From Myxococcales bacterium UBA1238 (lineage in GTDB: Bacteria > Myxococcota_A > Bradymonadia > UBA7976 > UBA1532), in assembly GCA_002309015.1 (NCBI GenBank), contig DBWM01000043.1:136212-149562 (forward strand): 13,351 bases of DNA, read 5' to 3'. The notes beneath the pieces are model-generated. The model saw only the letters and a list, made by a program, of their open reading frames with translations, searched no databases and was not told the DNA's origin. A program made the translations under genes and the position numbers. This document shows, piece after piece, positions 1 through 6,388 of the stretch (positions within the stretch are counted from its first letter, which is position 1; each line of letters starts with the position of its first letter).

Positions 1-1203
1 GAGCCGAGCCTCGACGAGTCGATCCAGATTTTGCAGGGATTGACTGGAAATTACGAAGAATTTCACAGGGTTACCTATGCGCCGGAAGCCATCGAGAGTG
101 CGGTGCGGCTGTCGGCCCGCTTCATTCAGGATCGCTGCCTGCCCGATAAGGCGATCGATGTGATCGACGAGGCGGGCGTGAAGGTGCATCTGGAAGGTCG
201 CGATCGGGTGGGCGTGAAGGATGTGGAATGGACGATCGCGCAGATGGCGCAAATTCCGCCGAGGGATGTGGATGCGGACGATCGCGAGCGCCTGGCTCAC
301 CTGGAAGAAAACCTGAAATCCGTTGTATTTGGCCAGGATGAGGCGGTCAAAGCGCTCTCTACGGCGGTGAAGGTCGCGCGCTCGGGGCTTTCGGAACCCG
401 AAAAACCCGACGGCTGCTTTTTGTTCACCGGGCCTACGGGCGTGGGCAAAACGGAGCTTGCAAAGCAGCTTGCTCATTTGCTCGGCATGAACTTCGTTCG
501 CTTCGACATGAGCGAATACAGCGAATCCCATACCGTAAGCCGACTGATCGGATCGCCTCCGGGGTATGTGGGCTTTGAGCGCGGTGGCCTTCTGACCGAC
601 GCGATCATCAAGACGCCGCATTCTGTGGTGCTGCTCGACGAGATCGAAAAGGCGCATTCGAGCATCTATAATCTGCTCCTGCAGGTGATGGACAACGGGA
701 TGCTGACCGATGCGACGGGCAAGCAGGCCAACTTCCGCAACGTCATTTTAATCATGAGCTCGAACATCGGCGCGCGCGATTACGACAAGCGGCGACCTGG
801 CTTTTTGGCCGACATGCAGCTGCCTCCGGGCGAGGACGACAAGCTTTACCGCGAGAAGTTCAGCCCCGAATTCCGAAACCGACTCGATGCCCGCATCCGC
901 TTTGCGCCGCTGAGCCTGGAGACGATGAAGCTGATCGTCGATAAATTCTTGAAACAATTGAATCTTTTGCTTGAACCGCGGCATGTGACGCTGGAGGTTT
1001 CGCCCGAAGCCCACGCCTGCCTGGTCAAGCGCGGATTCCAGCCTCAGTTTGGCGCAAGGCCCATGGCGCGCCTGATCGCCGATGAGGTGAAAAAGCCTTT
1101 GGCCGATCAGCTGCTCTTTGGGCCTCTGGCTCAGGGCGGACGCGCGGTCCTGATCACTAAAGATGATAAATTCTCGTTTGAATACGAACCCTTACGGAAT
1201 TGA
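1..1203 (+). CDS. clpA: ATP-dependent Clp protease ATP-binding subunit ClpA, 5'-truncated by window edge
   Basis: The reading frame is open from base 1 and ends at a TGA, so only about the last 400 residues are present. The N-domain and most of the first AAA+ module lie outside the window. The visible part begins in the end of the first module, with the family signature RCLPDKAIDVIDEAG. A complete second AAA+ module follows: Walker A GPTGVGKT at 430-453, Walker B VVLLDE at 625-642, then the EFRNRLD and GARPMAR (sensor-2) segments typical of ClpA. Known role: a hexameric unfoldase that feeds substrates to ClpP in the cytoplasm, usually with the adaptor ClpS. The ClpP-docking loop reads PGF rather than the usual IGF/IGL, which still fits the general aliphatic/Pro-Gly-aromatic pattern. 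ClpB and ClpC are less likely because of the close match to the ClpA C-terminal half. A lipoprotein gene follows after 30 bp, possibly in the same operon. Confidence 0.93.
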   Translation, partial: EPSLDESIQILQGLTGNYEEFHRVTYAPEAIESAVRLSARFIQDRCLPDKAIDVIDEAGVKVHLEGRDRVGVKDVEWTIAQMAQIPPRDVDADDRERLAHLEENLKSVVFGQDEAVKALSTAVKVARSGLSEPEKPDGCFLFTGPTGVGKTELAKQLAHLLGMNFVRFDMSEYSESHTVSRLIGSPPGYVGFERGGLLTDAIIKTPHSVVLLDEIEKAHSSIYNLLLQVMDNGMLTDATGKQANFRNVILIMSSNIGARDYDKRRPGFLADMQLPPGEDDKLYREKFSPEFRNRLDARIRFAPLSLETMKLIVDKFLKQLNLLLEPRHVTLEVSPEAHACLVKRGFQPQFGARPMARLIADEVKKPLADQLLFGPLAQGGRAVLITKDDKFSFEYEPLRN

Positions 1204-1233
1204 ACCCAACGATAGATGGTGAATGGAAAGAAA

Positions 1234-2460
1234 ATGAAGAAGTTACTTTTTGCGATGCTCGCCTGCCTGCCTGCCTGTCAGAAATCGGCTCACGTTGAGC
1301 CCGTGGAACAGACCGCGGTCGCGCCTGAGGTGAAGGCCGAGATGCCCCAAAAGGCGGTGGCGCTGGTCGATCGCCTGCAGGCGATCAAGCTGTCGAAGGC
1401 GCCCAGTCAGGAAGAGACGCAGCGCGGCCTGGAGATGAAGGCTTCGTTTTTGGCGGGCGAGCGCGTGAATCATGAGCCGGAAGATGCAAAGGCGTGGCTC
1501 AGCCTGGCTGCGGCGGATGAGCGGCCATCGGTGGTGGCGACGGCGCTGATCGGCATGATGCGCACTTATCGCACGACGCCCCAGCCGGATCAGGGACTGA
1601 CGCTGATCGATGCGGATTACAAGACGGTGGTCCTCGAGCGCATGAAGGACAGCCATCCAGAGGTAATTTCTGCTGCAATTTTAGCAGCTTACAACATGCT
1701 CTCTCTGCCTGATGGTCCGGATGCGCAGGTTGTGGACGCGCTGATCGGCTGGACTCAAAAAACGGGCGATGAAGAAGCGAAGCTGCTGAGCCAGAAAGTG
1801 ATCTCTGCGCAGGGTCTCTTCAATCTGTCTGCGTTCCGGTCGAAAGACGGAAAGCCTGCGGAATTAAAAGAAAAAGTAATTAAAGCCCATGTCGAAATGC
1901 TCGCTTCGAAGCAGGATTCGGCGTTGGTGATGGCGCTCCATAATTTAAATCGCACCGCTTACGTGGGCATGCCGCTGACGGCACAGTTGCTCGAGGCGTT
2001 AAAGCCGCTGGAAGCGCATCAAAATCCGGTGGTCGCCGCGCTGGCCATGTGCGTTCACTTCAGGGTGACCGAAGAAGCCGCGCGCGCGGACGTGGCAAAA
2101 CAACTTGAGAAACAGTTGAACAGCACGACTTCGGCCTTTGCCAAAGCGAGCCTCGTGATCGCGCTCGCAGAAGGCAAGCGCGCGGAGACTTTGCCGAGCA
2201 TCGGTAAGCTGCTCGATTCGACCGACAATCCCATCTATGAGATGAAAGATGCCATCGATGGAGAATTCCACGAACCCATTTCACTGAAATATGGGACTTC
2301 TCGTCTCGATGAGATGGGGCTGTGGGCGTTGAAAGAGATCTCGGATGGCATGCAAACGCCGTTTACCTATCCTCACATCGGACCGGGCAAAAAAGGCGAA
2401 GATACGCGGACTGAGGCGCTGAAGGCTGCTCGCGAATGGCTGGCGAACCAGAAACCGTGA
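1234..2460 (+). CDS. Putative lipoprotein with HEAT-like helical repeats, function unknown
   Basis: 408 residues. It opens with a lipoprotein signal: KK, a short hydrophobic stretch, then LPAC with Cys15 as the likely lipidated residue. Cys11 is a second, less likely candidate because the hydrophobic core before it would be very short. I chose ATG 1234 because GGAAAG lies just upstream and the signal peptide then starts correctly. ATG 1216, in the same frame, lacks a ribosome site and would add a MVNGKK extension. The mature part is alpha-helical in appearance, with repeated Ala/Leu-rich segments around paired helices (for example near 1500-1560, 1650-1700 and 2020-2220), resembling HEAT repeats. 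I recognise no specific family. No +2 Asp is present (Cys-Gln), so outer-membrane sorting would be expected by the enterobacterial rule, which may not apply here. It follows clpA by 30 bp and precedes another lipoprotein by 8 bp. Confidence 0.8.
   Translation: MKKLLFAMLACLPACQKSAHVEPVEQTAVAPEVKAEMPQKAVALVDRLQAIKLSKAPSQEETQRGLEMKASFLAGERVNHEPEDAKAWLSLAAADERPSVVATALIGMMRTYRTTPQPDQGLTLIDADYKTVVLERMKDSHPEVISAAILAAYNMLSLPDGPDAQVVDALIGWTQKTGDEEAKLLSQKVISAQGLFNLSAFRSKDGKPAELKEKVIKAHVEMLASKQDSALVMALHNLNRTAYVGMPLTAQLLEALKPLEAHQNPVVAALAMCVHFRVTEEAARADVAKQLEKQLNSTTSAFAKASLVIALAEGKRAETLPSIGKLLDSTDNPIYEMKDAIDGEFHEPISLKYGTSRLDEMGLWALKEISDGMQTPFTYPHIGPGKKGEDTRTEALKAAREWLANQKP
1261..1277 (+). repeat. Tetranucleotide repeat (GCCT)4 in the lipoprotein signal-peptide codons
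   Basis: Four perfect GCCT units plus one G encode the Ala-Cys-Leu-Pro-Ala-Cys stretch that contains the lipobox. Gain or loss of one unit would shift the frame within the signal peptide. Four units is short for classical phase variation, so this may be chance. Confidence 0.75.
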
Positions 2461-2468
2461 GGTTTGAA

Positions 2469-3122
2469 ATGCGTTTTTTCTGTTTTGCATTGTTGCTGGT
2501 GCTTTTGGGCTGTAATGGCAGGAACGGGCAGGACGCTCAGGCCGGTGCGGCCATAAAACCGAGTGATCCCGAGCATTTAGAGCAACTTTTTCAAAAGATT
2601 GTTCAAAAGGCGCAGGCGAAGGATGAGGCGGGTGTGCTCGCTGCGATGGAGCCCTATTTTTTGACGCGCGAAGAGATGCTCGGACTTTATGGCTCCGAAA
2701 AGGGTGAGCGCGCCTGGCTGGGCTACAACGACACGATCGCGGCGGATTTGCGCAAGGAAGCGCCGCGCCTGCTGATCGATCAGGTGGCGCAGGGGCTGAC
2801 CGAGGTGACCGTCGAGATGGTGGGGCCTGCGTATCCCGATCGCACGACGCCCGGCGATCAACGGATGCTGGATGACATGTTGCAAAAGCAGGCGATGTAT
2901 ACGGTGCGCCTGCATAAACCCGAAGAAAAACTGGGCCTTCGCCTGAACGGATTCTTGTTCATCGGCGGTCAATGGCGCAGTTTGTTTAAGACTTACGACT
3001 ACTTACCGGGTGGCGTGCGGCTGGAGACCGATGAGCCCGAAGAGGATGACGAAGAGCCCAACGAGGCGGGAGATGCACCTGCAGAGGCGCCTGCTGAAGT
3101 GACGGACGAAAAAGCAGAATAA
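2469..3122 (+). CDS. Putative small lipoprotein with acidic C-terminal tail, function unknown
   Basis: 217 residues. The signal is MRFF, a Leu/Val-rich core and the lipobox LLGC (Cys15). ATG 2469 was chosen over the in-frame upstream ATG 2436 because only it places the signal peptide at the N terminus. GTGAGG, overlapping the stop codon of the preceding lipoprotein gene, serves as its ribosome site, suggesting translational coupling. The mature part is mixed helical/polar and has no motif I recognise. The last 30 or so residues are almost all Glu, Asp, Ala and Pro, a flexible acidic tail. The segment just after Cys (Asn-Gly-rich, with NGQ) resembles the start of the lipoprotein at 5497, but I see no clear relatedness beyond that. 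It is the last gene of the clpA-side operon and converges on queF with only 9 bp between stops. Confidence 0.78.
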   Translation: MRFFCFALLLVLLGCNGRNGQDAQAGAAIKPSDPEHLEQLFQKIVQKAQAKDEAGVLAAMEPYFLTREEMLGLYGSEKGERAWLGYNDTIAADLRKEAPRLLIDQVAQGLTEVTVEMVGPAYPDRTTPGDQRMLDDMLQKQAMYTVRLHKPEEKLGLRLNGFLFIGGQWRSLFKTYDYLPGGVRLETDEPEEDDEEPNEAGDAPAEAPAEVTDEKAE

Positions 3123-3124
3123 AA

Positions 3125-3146
3125 TCACGCCTTATGGGCGCTTGCC
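3125..3146 (-). terminator. Weak candidate terminator at the 3' end of queF
   Basis: On the minus strand GCGCC and GGCGT can form a short stem around the queF stop codon, followed by TGATTTTATT. The stem is about five pairs including one G-U, and the T-run is interrupted, so this is a poor terminator at best. No better one separates the two convergent genes. Confidence 0.25.
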
Positions 3147-3491
3147 GTGCCGAGCTGTCACGACGGTACGGATCCCGCCGCGCACATAAAAATCACCCTC
3201 AACTTCCATAAAACGCGGTGCCAGCAGATCGACCAGATCCTTGAGGATGCTGTTGGTGACCGCTTCGTGATAATGCCCCTCGTTGCGGAAGCTCCAGAGA
3301 TAGAGTTTGAGGCTCTTGAGCTCGACGCAGCGCAAATCGGGGATGTAGCGGATGCGGATGGTCGCGAAATCGGGCTGCCCGGTCATGGGACAAACGCACG
3401 TAAACTCAGGACAATCAAAGTAAATCTCGTAATCGTTTTCGGGGGCTGGGTTCGGAAAAAACTGCAAATCGCGGCTGGCTGTAGTAGGCAT
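3132..3491 (-). CDS. queF: NADPH-dependent 7-cyano-7-deazaguanine (preQ0) reductase QueF, short type
   Basis: 119 residues, the length of the single-domain (YkvM/Bacillus) type rather than the longer two-domain enterobacterial type. QueF reduces the nitrile of preQ0 to preQ1 using NADPH in the cytoplasm, the step before base insertion into tRNA by Tgt. The catalytic segment reads FTCVCPMTGQPDF: Cys34 is the expected nucleophile that forms the thioimide, and Asp41 the expected proton donor. The QueF motif ELKSLKLYLWSFRNEG follows (about residues 57-72), then the HYHE segment. An extra Cys32 makes a CxC, where I recall Ser in the Bacillus enzyme. The ribosome site AAGGA lies 5 nt before ATG 3491, inside the tail of a candidate preQ1-I riboswitch. 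No other queuosine gene is in the window, so QueC/D/E and Tgt must be encoded elsewhere. The long plus-strand frame opposite is a shadow. Confidence 0.96.
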   Translation of the reverse strand: MPTTASRDLQFFPNPAPENDYEIYFDCPEFTCVCPMTGQPDFATIRIRYIPDLRCVELKSLKLYLWSFRNEGHYHEAVTNSILKDLVDLLAPRFMEVEGDFYVRGGIRTVVTARHGKRP

Positions 3492-3496
3492 AAAAA

Positions 3497-3536
3497 TCCT
3501 TATTTTTTTATCTGCCGATGTTATGGGGAAAGGCAG
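3497..3536 (-). promoter_or_regulatory. Candidate preQ1-I riboswitch in the queF leader
   Basis: Read on the minus strand: CTGCC (3536-3532), a 15-nt C-rich loop ending in C (3531-3517), GGCAG (3516-3512) closing a perfect 5-bp P1 stem, then the tail ATAAAAAAATAAGGA (3511-3497). The tail closely resembles the A-rich tail of the Bacillus preQ1-I aptamer, as I remember it, and contains the queF Shine-Dalgarno sequence. The base directly before the P1 3' strand is a C, where the ligand-reading cytosine is known to lie. UCC in the loop can pair with GGA of the ribosome site to form the P2 pseudoknot, which would block translation when ligand is bound. The P2 pairing is only three pairs and the loop is somewhat long, so this is a candidate identified by eye. 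The gene it precedes makes preQ1, which strongly favours the call. Confidence 0.55.
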
Positions 3537-3642
3537 GTATCACGAGCGGCCTTTTTGGGCAAGGCCTGGGGACAATCGGTTGCGATTTGGGATGATGTTG
3601 TAAAAGTCTTTAAAAACGGCAGTTGAGAGGGTTGAGGACGTG
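3537..3642. other. Intergenic stretch between queF leader and kinase gene
   Basis: Holds no gene. The only structure seen is a perfect 6-bp hairpin, GGCCTT/AAGGCC with a 7-nt loop, at 3548-3566. It lacks a T-run on either strand and is therefore not a convincing terminator. It lies just upstream of the candidate riboswitch and would be in the queF leader if transcription starts beyond it. No confident promoter could be picked for queF, so read-through from the kinase gene is possible. Confidence 0.4.
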
Positions 3643-5415
3643 TTATTGGCCTGCGTCGCGCCGCTGGGGAGATTCTGTCGTTCCCTGGGGATTGACGATG
3701 GAAATCTGCACGCCGGGCATCCTTTGAGAATCCAACTCACCGTTTCCAATCGCTTTTTTCCCATTCGGAGCGGCTTTCGACGGGACTCCCTGCGGAGAGG
3801 GCGGCTGGGCGGGCAAGAGGACGGGCGCCGTTTGCGGCATGGGATCCGGGGGCGCTTCATTCATCTGAAGAACAAAACCCACCGAAATTCCAAGTAAAAT
3901 GGCAAAAAGGACGACCCATAGGATGACCGAACGGCGAAGGGCTGAGGGTTGTTCCGGCGCATCGGGTTGTATGCGCTTCGCCTGCGGATTGGATACGAGA
4001 GCGACGGTTTGAGACAAGGACGGCAAAGCTGTATGCGGAGCGCAAGTCTGGGACGATGCCGACTTTTTCTCTTTTAAAACCACGGGTTCGCAAACTTCGG
4101 TGTCGGCTTTGACTTCGCTGACAGTGGTGCGATCTTCATCTTCGCTGTCAAAACCGGGCTCCTCGTCTTCTTCTTCGATGACCTGCGTCTTAAAAGGATC
4201 GATGGGCAGTGGGAGATGGACCTTGAGCGCGGCGGGCTCCTCCACTTCCTGTACGGCGGCCAGCAGCTGCGGGGGCGGCTGATAGTTGGAGGCCTCATCG
4301 CCTTCGATGGGCGGAAAAAGGCCGCGATTCTCGGCGGTTGAGGGACGTCCGGGGACGTGAAGCGAGGGCCAGGACTGGTTGCTCGCGTCGCTCTGCGCGA
4401 TCAGATCGAGGCGCTTGATGAACGCTTCGGCGCTTTGGGGCCGGCGTTCGGGATCGCGCGCCATGGTGTCGTAGATGAGTTCGGCGAGGCCCGGTTTGAG
4501 CTGAACCTGCGGGGCCACCGATGAGAGCGGCGTGGGATCGCGCGTGCAGGCGTTGATGATGATGGCGGTGTTACTGCCGGGCGGATAGGGCGATGCGCCG
4601 GCGATGCATTCGTAAAGGATGACGCCCAGGGCATAGATGTCGACCAGGGTGTCGACGGGGCGCTTTTCGCCGAGGGAGGAGATGCCGACGCTCGCTAAAA
4701 CCCAGGCGGGGACCTGTTCGGGGGCGAGGTATCCGGGCGTGCCGCGAAGCGCCATGGGGTGCGTGGAGTTTTTGGCGGTGGGCGAAGAGAGATCTTTGAC
4801 CAGGCCGAGATCCACCAATGTGAGGCGACCGCCTCCGCGCGGATCGAGGATGACGTTGGCGGGCTTTAAATCGCGGTGGACGAGCTGCTGCTTGTGAAAG
4901 GCGTCGAGGGCTTCGGCGATGCGGCGCGCGATGTTGAGCGCTTCGGATACGGGCAATTGCCTTTGAGTTTCAAGGACCTGGAAGAGCGAAGGGCCTGGCA
5001 CGTATTCCATGACCAGGTAGGGCATCTTGTTGTAGTCGCCAAAATCGGTGACGCGAACCACCGCATCGTGGCGAATGAGCGATGCCACCCGCGCTTCGTT
5101 CAAAAAGTCGCGCGCATATTCATGCTTTTGGCTGGAAGTGGCCTCTACGCCTACGGTTTCGAGATCGAGGAACTTGACGGCAAACAGCTGCATCAGGTGG
5201 AGATGCTGCGCAAGGTACACGGTCCCGAGTCCGCCCTGCCCGAGGCCGCCGATCAATCGATAGCGATGGTCGACCACCTTTCCGAGCAGCGGATAGCGCG
5301 CTTTGCTTTGATTGGAGCGCACTTCGGCTAAAGGTATATTGCAGCGGCTGCAAACGTCCTGGCGTTTTTCGTAGACGCTGCGGCATTCAGGACAGATCCA
5401 CACGGCGGCTAGCAT
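3643..5415 (-). CDS. Membrane Ser/Thr protein kinase with N-terminal zinc ribbon and periplasmic tail
   Basis: 590 residues. Order of parts: a small zinc ribbon (Cys8, Cys11, Cys22, Cys25); an STK/PknB-type kinase domain (about 50-335); an acidic, low-complexity cytoplasmic linker; one transmembrane helix (about 496-516); and a Pro-rich extracytoplasmic tail of about 70 residues with no sensor domain I recognise. The kinase looks active: glycine loop GQGGLG (59-64), ATP-binding Lys81, catalytic HRDLKPAN with Asp182 and Asn187, metal-binding Asp202 in DLG (instead of DFG), and APEQ at 231-234. Such kinases signal envelope or developmental state by phosphorylating cytoplasmic partners; targets here are unknown. 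ATG 5415 has no clear Shine-Dalgarno sequence upstream, so translation may be leaderless, though a start at GTG 5403 would also keep the zinc ribbon. It is divergent from the lipoprotein at 5497 and shares about 80 bp of upstream DNA with it. Confidence 0.93.
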   Translation of the reverse strand: MLAAVWICPECRSVYEKRQDVCSRCNIPLAEVRSNQSKARYPLLGKVVDHRYRLIGGLGQGGLGTVYLAQHLHLMQLFAVKFLDLETVGVEATSSQKHEYARDFLNEARVASLIRHDAVVRVTDFGDYNKMPYLVMEYVPGPSLFQVLETQRQLPVSEALNIARRIAEALDAFHKQQLVHRDLKPANVILDPRGGGRLTLVDLGLVKDLSSPTAKNSTHPMALRGTPGYLAPEQVPAWVLASVGISSLGEKRPVDTLVDIYALGVILYECIAGASPYPPGSNTAIIINACTRDPTPLSSVAPQVQLKPGLAELIYDTMARDPERRPQSAEAFIKRLDLIAQSDASNQSWPSLHVPGRPSTAENRGLFPPIEGDEASNYQPPPQLLAAVQEVEEPAALKVHLPLPIDPFKTQVIEEEDEEPGFDSEDEDRTTVSEVKADTEVCEPVVLKEKKSASSQTCAPHTALPSLSQTVALVSNPQAKRIQPDAPEQPSALRRSVILWVVLFAILLGISVGFVLQMNEAPPDPMPQTAPVLLPAQPPSPQGVPSKAAPNGKKAIGNGELDSQRMPGVQISIVNPQGTTESPQRRDAGQ

Positions 5416-5428
5416 AGGCCATGCGCAA

Positions 5429-5457
5429 TTGACATACCATAGCCTTTAATCGATTCT
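5429..5457 (+). promoter_or_regulatory. Candidate sigma70-type promoter for the lipoprotein gene at 5497
   Basis: A perfect TTGACA at 5429-5434 is followed after 17 bp by GATTCT at 5452-5457, which matches the -10 consensus at only three of six positions. Transcription would begin near 5464, about 33 bases before the TTG start. The -35 box is good and the -10 is weak. Confidence 0.4.
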
Positions 5458-5496
5458 GGGTTCTCAGTCTTTTTAAAACGAGAAAGTTTGGGCAAA

Positions 5497-6387
5497 TTGA
5501 AGAAGCTGCTTTTTGTTTTTCTTGTGTTTTTAGGGGGTTACGGTTGTGGGAACGGGCAGAAGCCGGAAGCGTCCGCTGGATCTGGCAAAGGAGAGAGCGC
5601 AACGCCTGCAAAGGCTCAGCCCAGGGTGACGGGCGAAAATGTGAGTGCGCTGGAGGCCGCTTTGGCGCAGCAGAGGCGGGCGATCTACGAACCGCTTTCG
5701 AGCCTCGACGGATCGCGGTTTTTATTGCCGAAGCGGCTTGGGGATGCGTTTCCGGGAACGGATCAGGCCAAACTCGTCCATATTGAGATCGAGCAGAATG
5801 CGCATCAGGCGGCGTTCGTTGCGGGACAAAACCTGTTTAAAATCAAGTACGTGACGCTCCTTCGAGGGGCAGATCTGGTGAAGCTCGTCTCGCAGGGACT
5901 CGGGAAGGGCGGCTTTTTGGAGGCGGGCTTCGTGCCCGTGCGACTGCCGGACAAGATCGTGGCGGACGATGGGGAACTGGCGATTGCGCTGGAGCAGGTT
6001 CCCGAAAAGCCATCGGCGGTGATGCTCACTTTGAAGCCGAAACAACAGCAACCGCTTGAAGTAAAACGGTTTTTGGATGCGATTCCGGGCGGGGGGCCTT
6101 TGGAGACGCTTTTGCCTGCGGTGAAGGGCGTTGAGCTGACGCGGCGCCATGCGCGCAAACCGGGGATTCGGGTGACCGACAACGCGCGGGTGAGCCTGCT
6201 TTTGGATCGACCGGCTGGGGATTTGGAAAAATGGGTGAGCGACAACGGCTTTGTGAAAGCGCCGCGAGGGGAGGCGTTATATGAGCGCAGCCGTGACGGG
6301 CTGGAGGTTACGGCGGTGATTCAGGGATCCGCTGACGGTCAATGGCTGCATCTGCAGCTTCACTGGTCGGAGCCCAGTGTGCCCTGA
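5497..6387 (+). CDS. Putative lipoprotein, function unknown (TTG start)
   Basis: 296 residues if translation starts at TTG 5497. That start gives a signal peptide beginning KKLLFVF, close to that of the lipoprotein at 1234, and places GAGAAAG about 10 bases upstream. TTG 5488, three codons earlier, is the alternative but sits almost directly on that site. The hydrophobic core ends in GGYGC; the lipobox is unusual (Gly at -3, Tyr at -2), but the following short polar GNGQ segment is typical of exported lipoproteins. The mature protein is mixed alpha/beta in appearance, with a short Pro/Gly loop near 6085-6110, and I recognise no family. It is divergent from the membrane kinase and converges on the next gene with one base between stops. 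The shared upstream region with the kinase allows co-regulation, but nothing shows a functional link. Confidence 0.75.
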   Translation: MKKLLFVFLVFLGGYGCGNGQKPEASAGSGKGESATPAKAQPRVTGENVSALEAALAQQRRAIYEPLSSLDGSRFLLPKRLGDAFPGTDQAKLVHIEIEQNAHQAAFVAGQNLFKIKYVTLLRGADLVKLVSQGLGKGGFLEAGFVPVRLPDKIVADDGELAIALEQVPEKPSAVMLTLKPKQQQPLEVKRFLDAIPGGGPLETLLPAVKGVELTRRHARKPGIRVTDNARVSLLLDRPAGDLEKWVSDNGFVKAPRGEALYERSRDGLEVTAVIQGSADGQWLHLQLHWSEPSVP

Positions 6388-6388
6388 G

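Noticed and set aside
3548..3566. Hairpin GGCCTT/AAGGCC as a terminator
   Set aside because: No T-run follows on the minus strand, and on the plus strand the Ts are in the loop, not after the stem.
3147..3626. Plus-strand open frame of 159 codons opposite queF
   Set aside because: Antisense shadow of a well-recognised enzyme gene.
3540..3860. Minus-strand open frame overlapping the end of the kinase gene
   Set aside because: Out-of-frame shadow of the Pro-rich kinase tail running into the intergenic region; no ribosome site.
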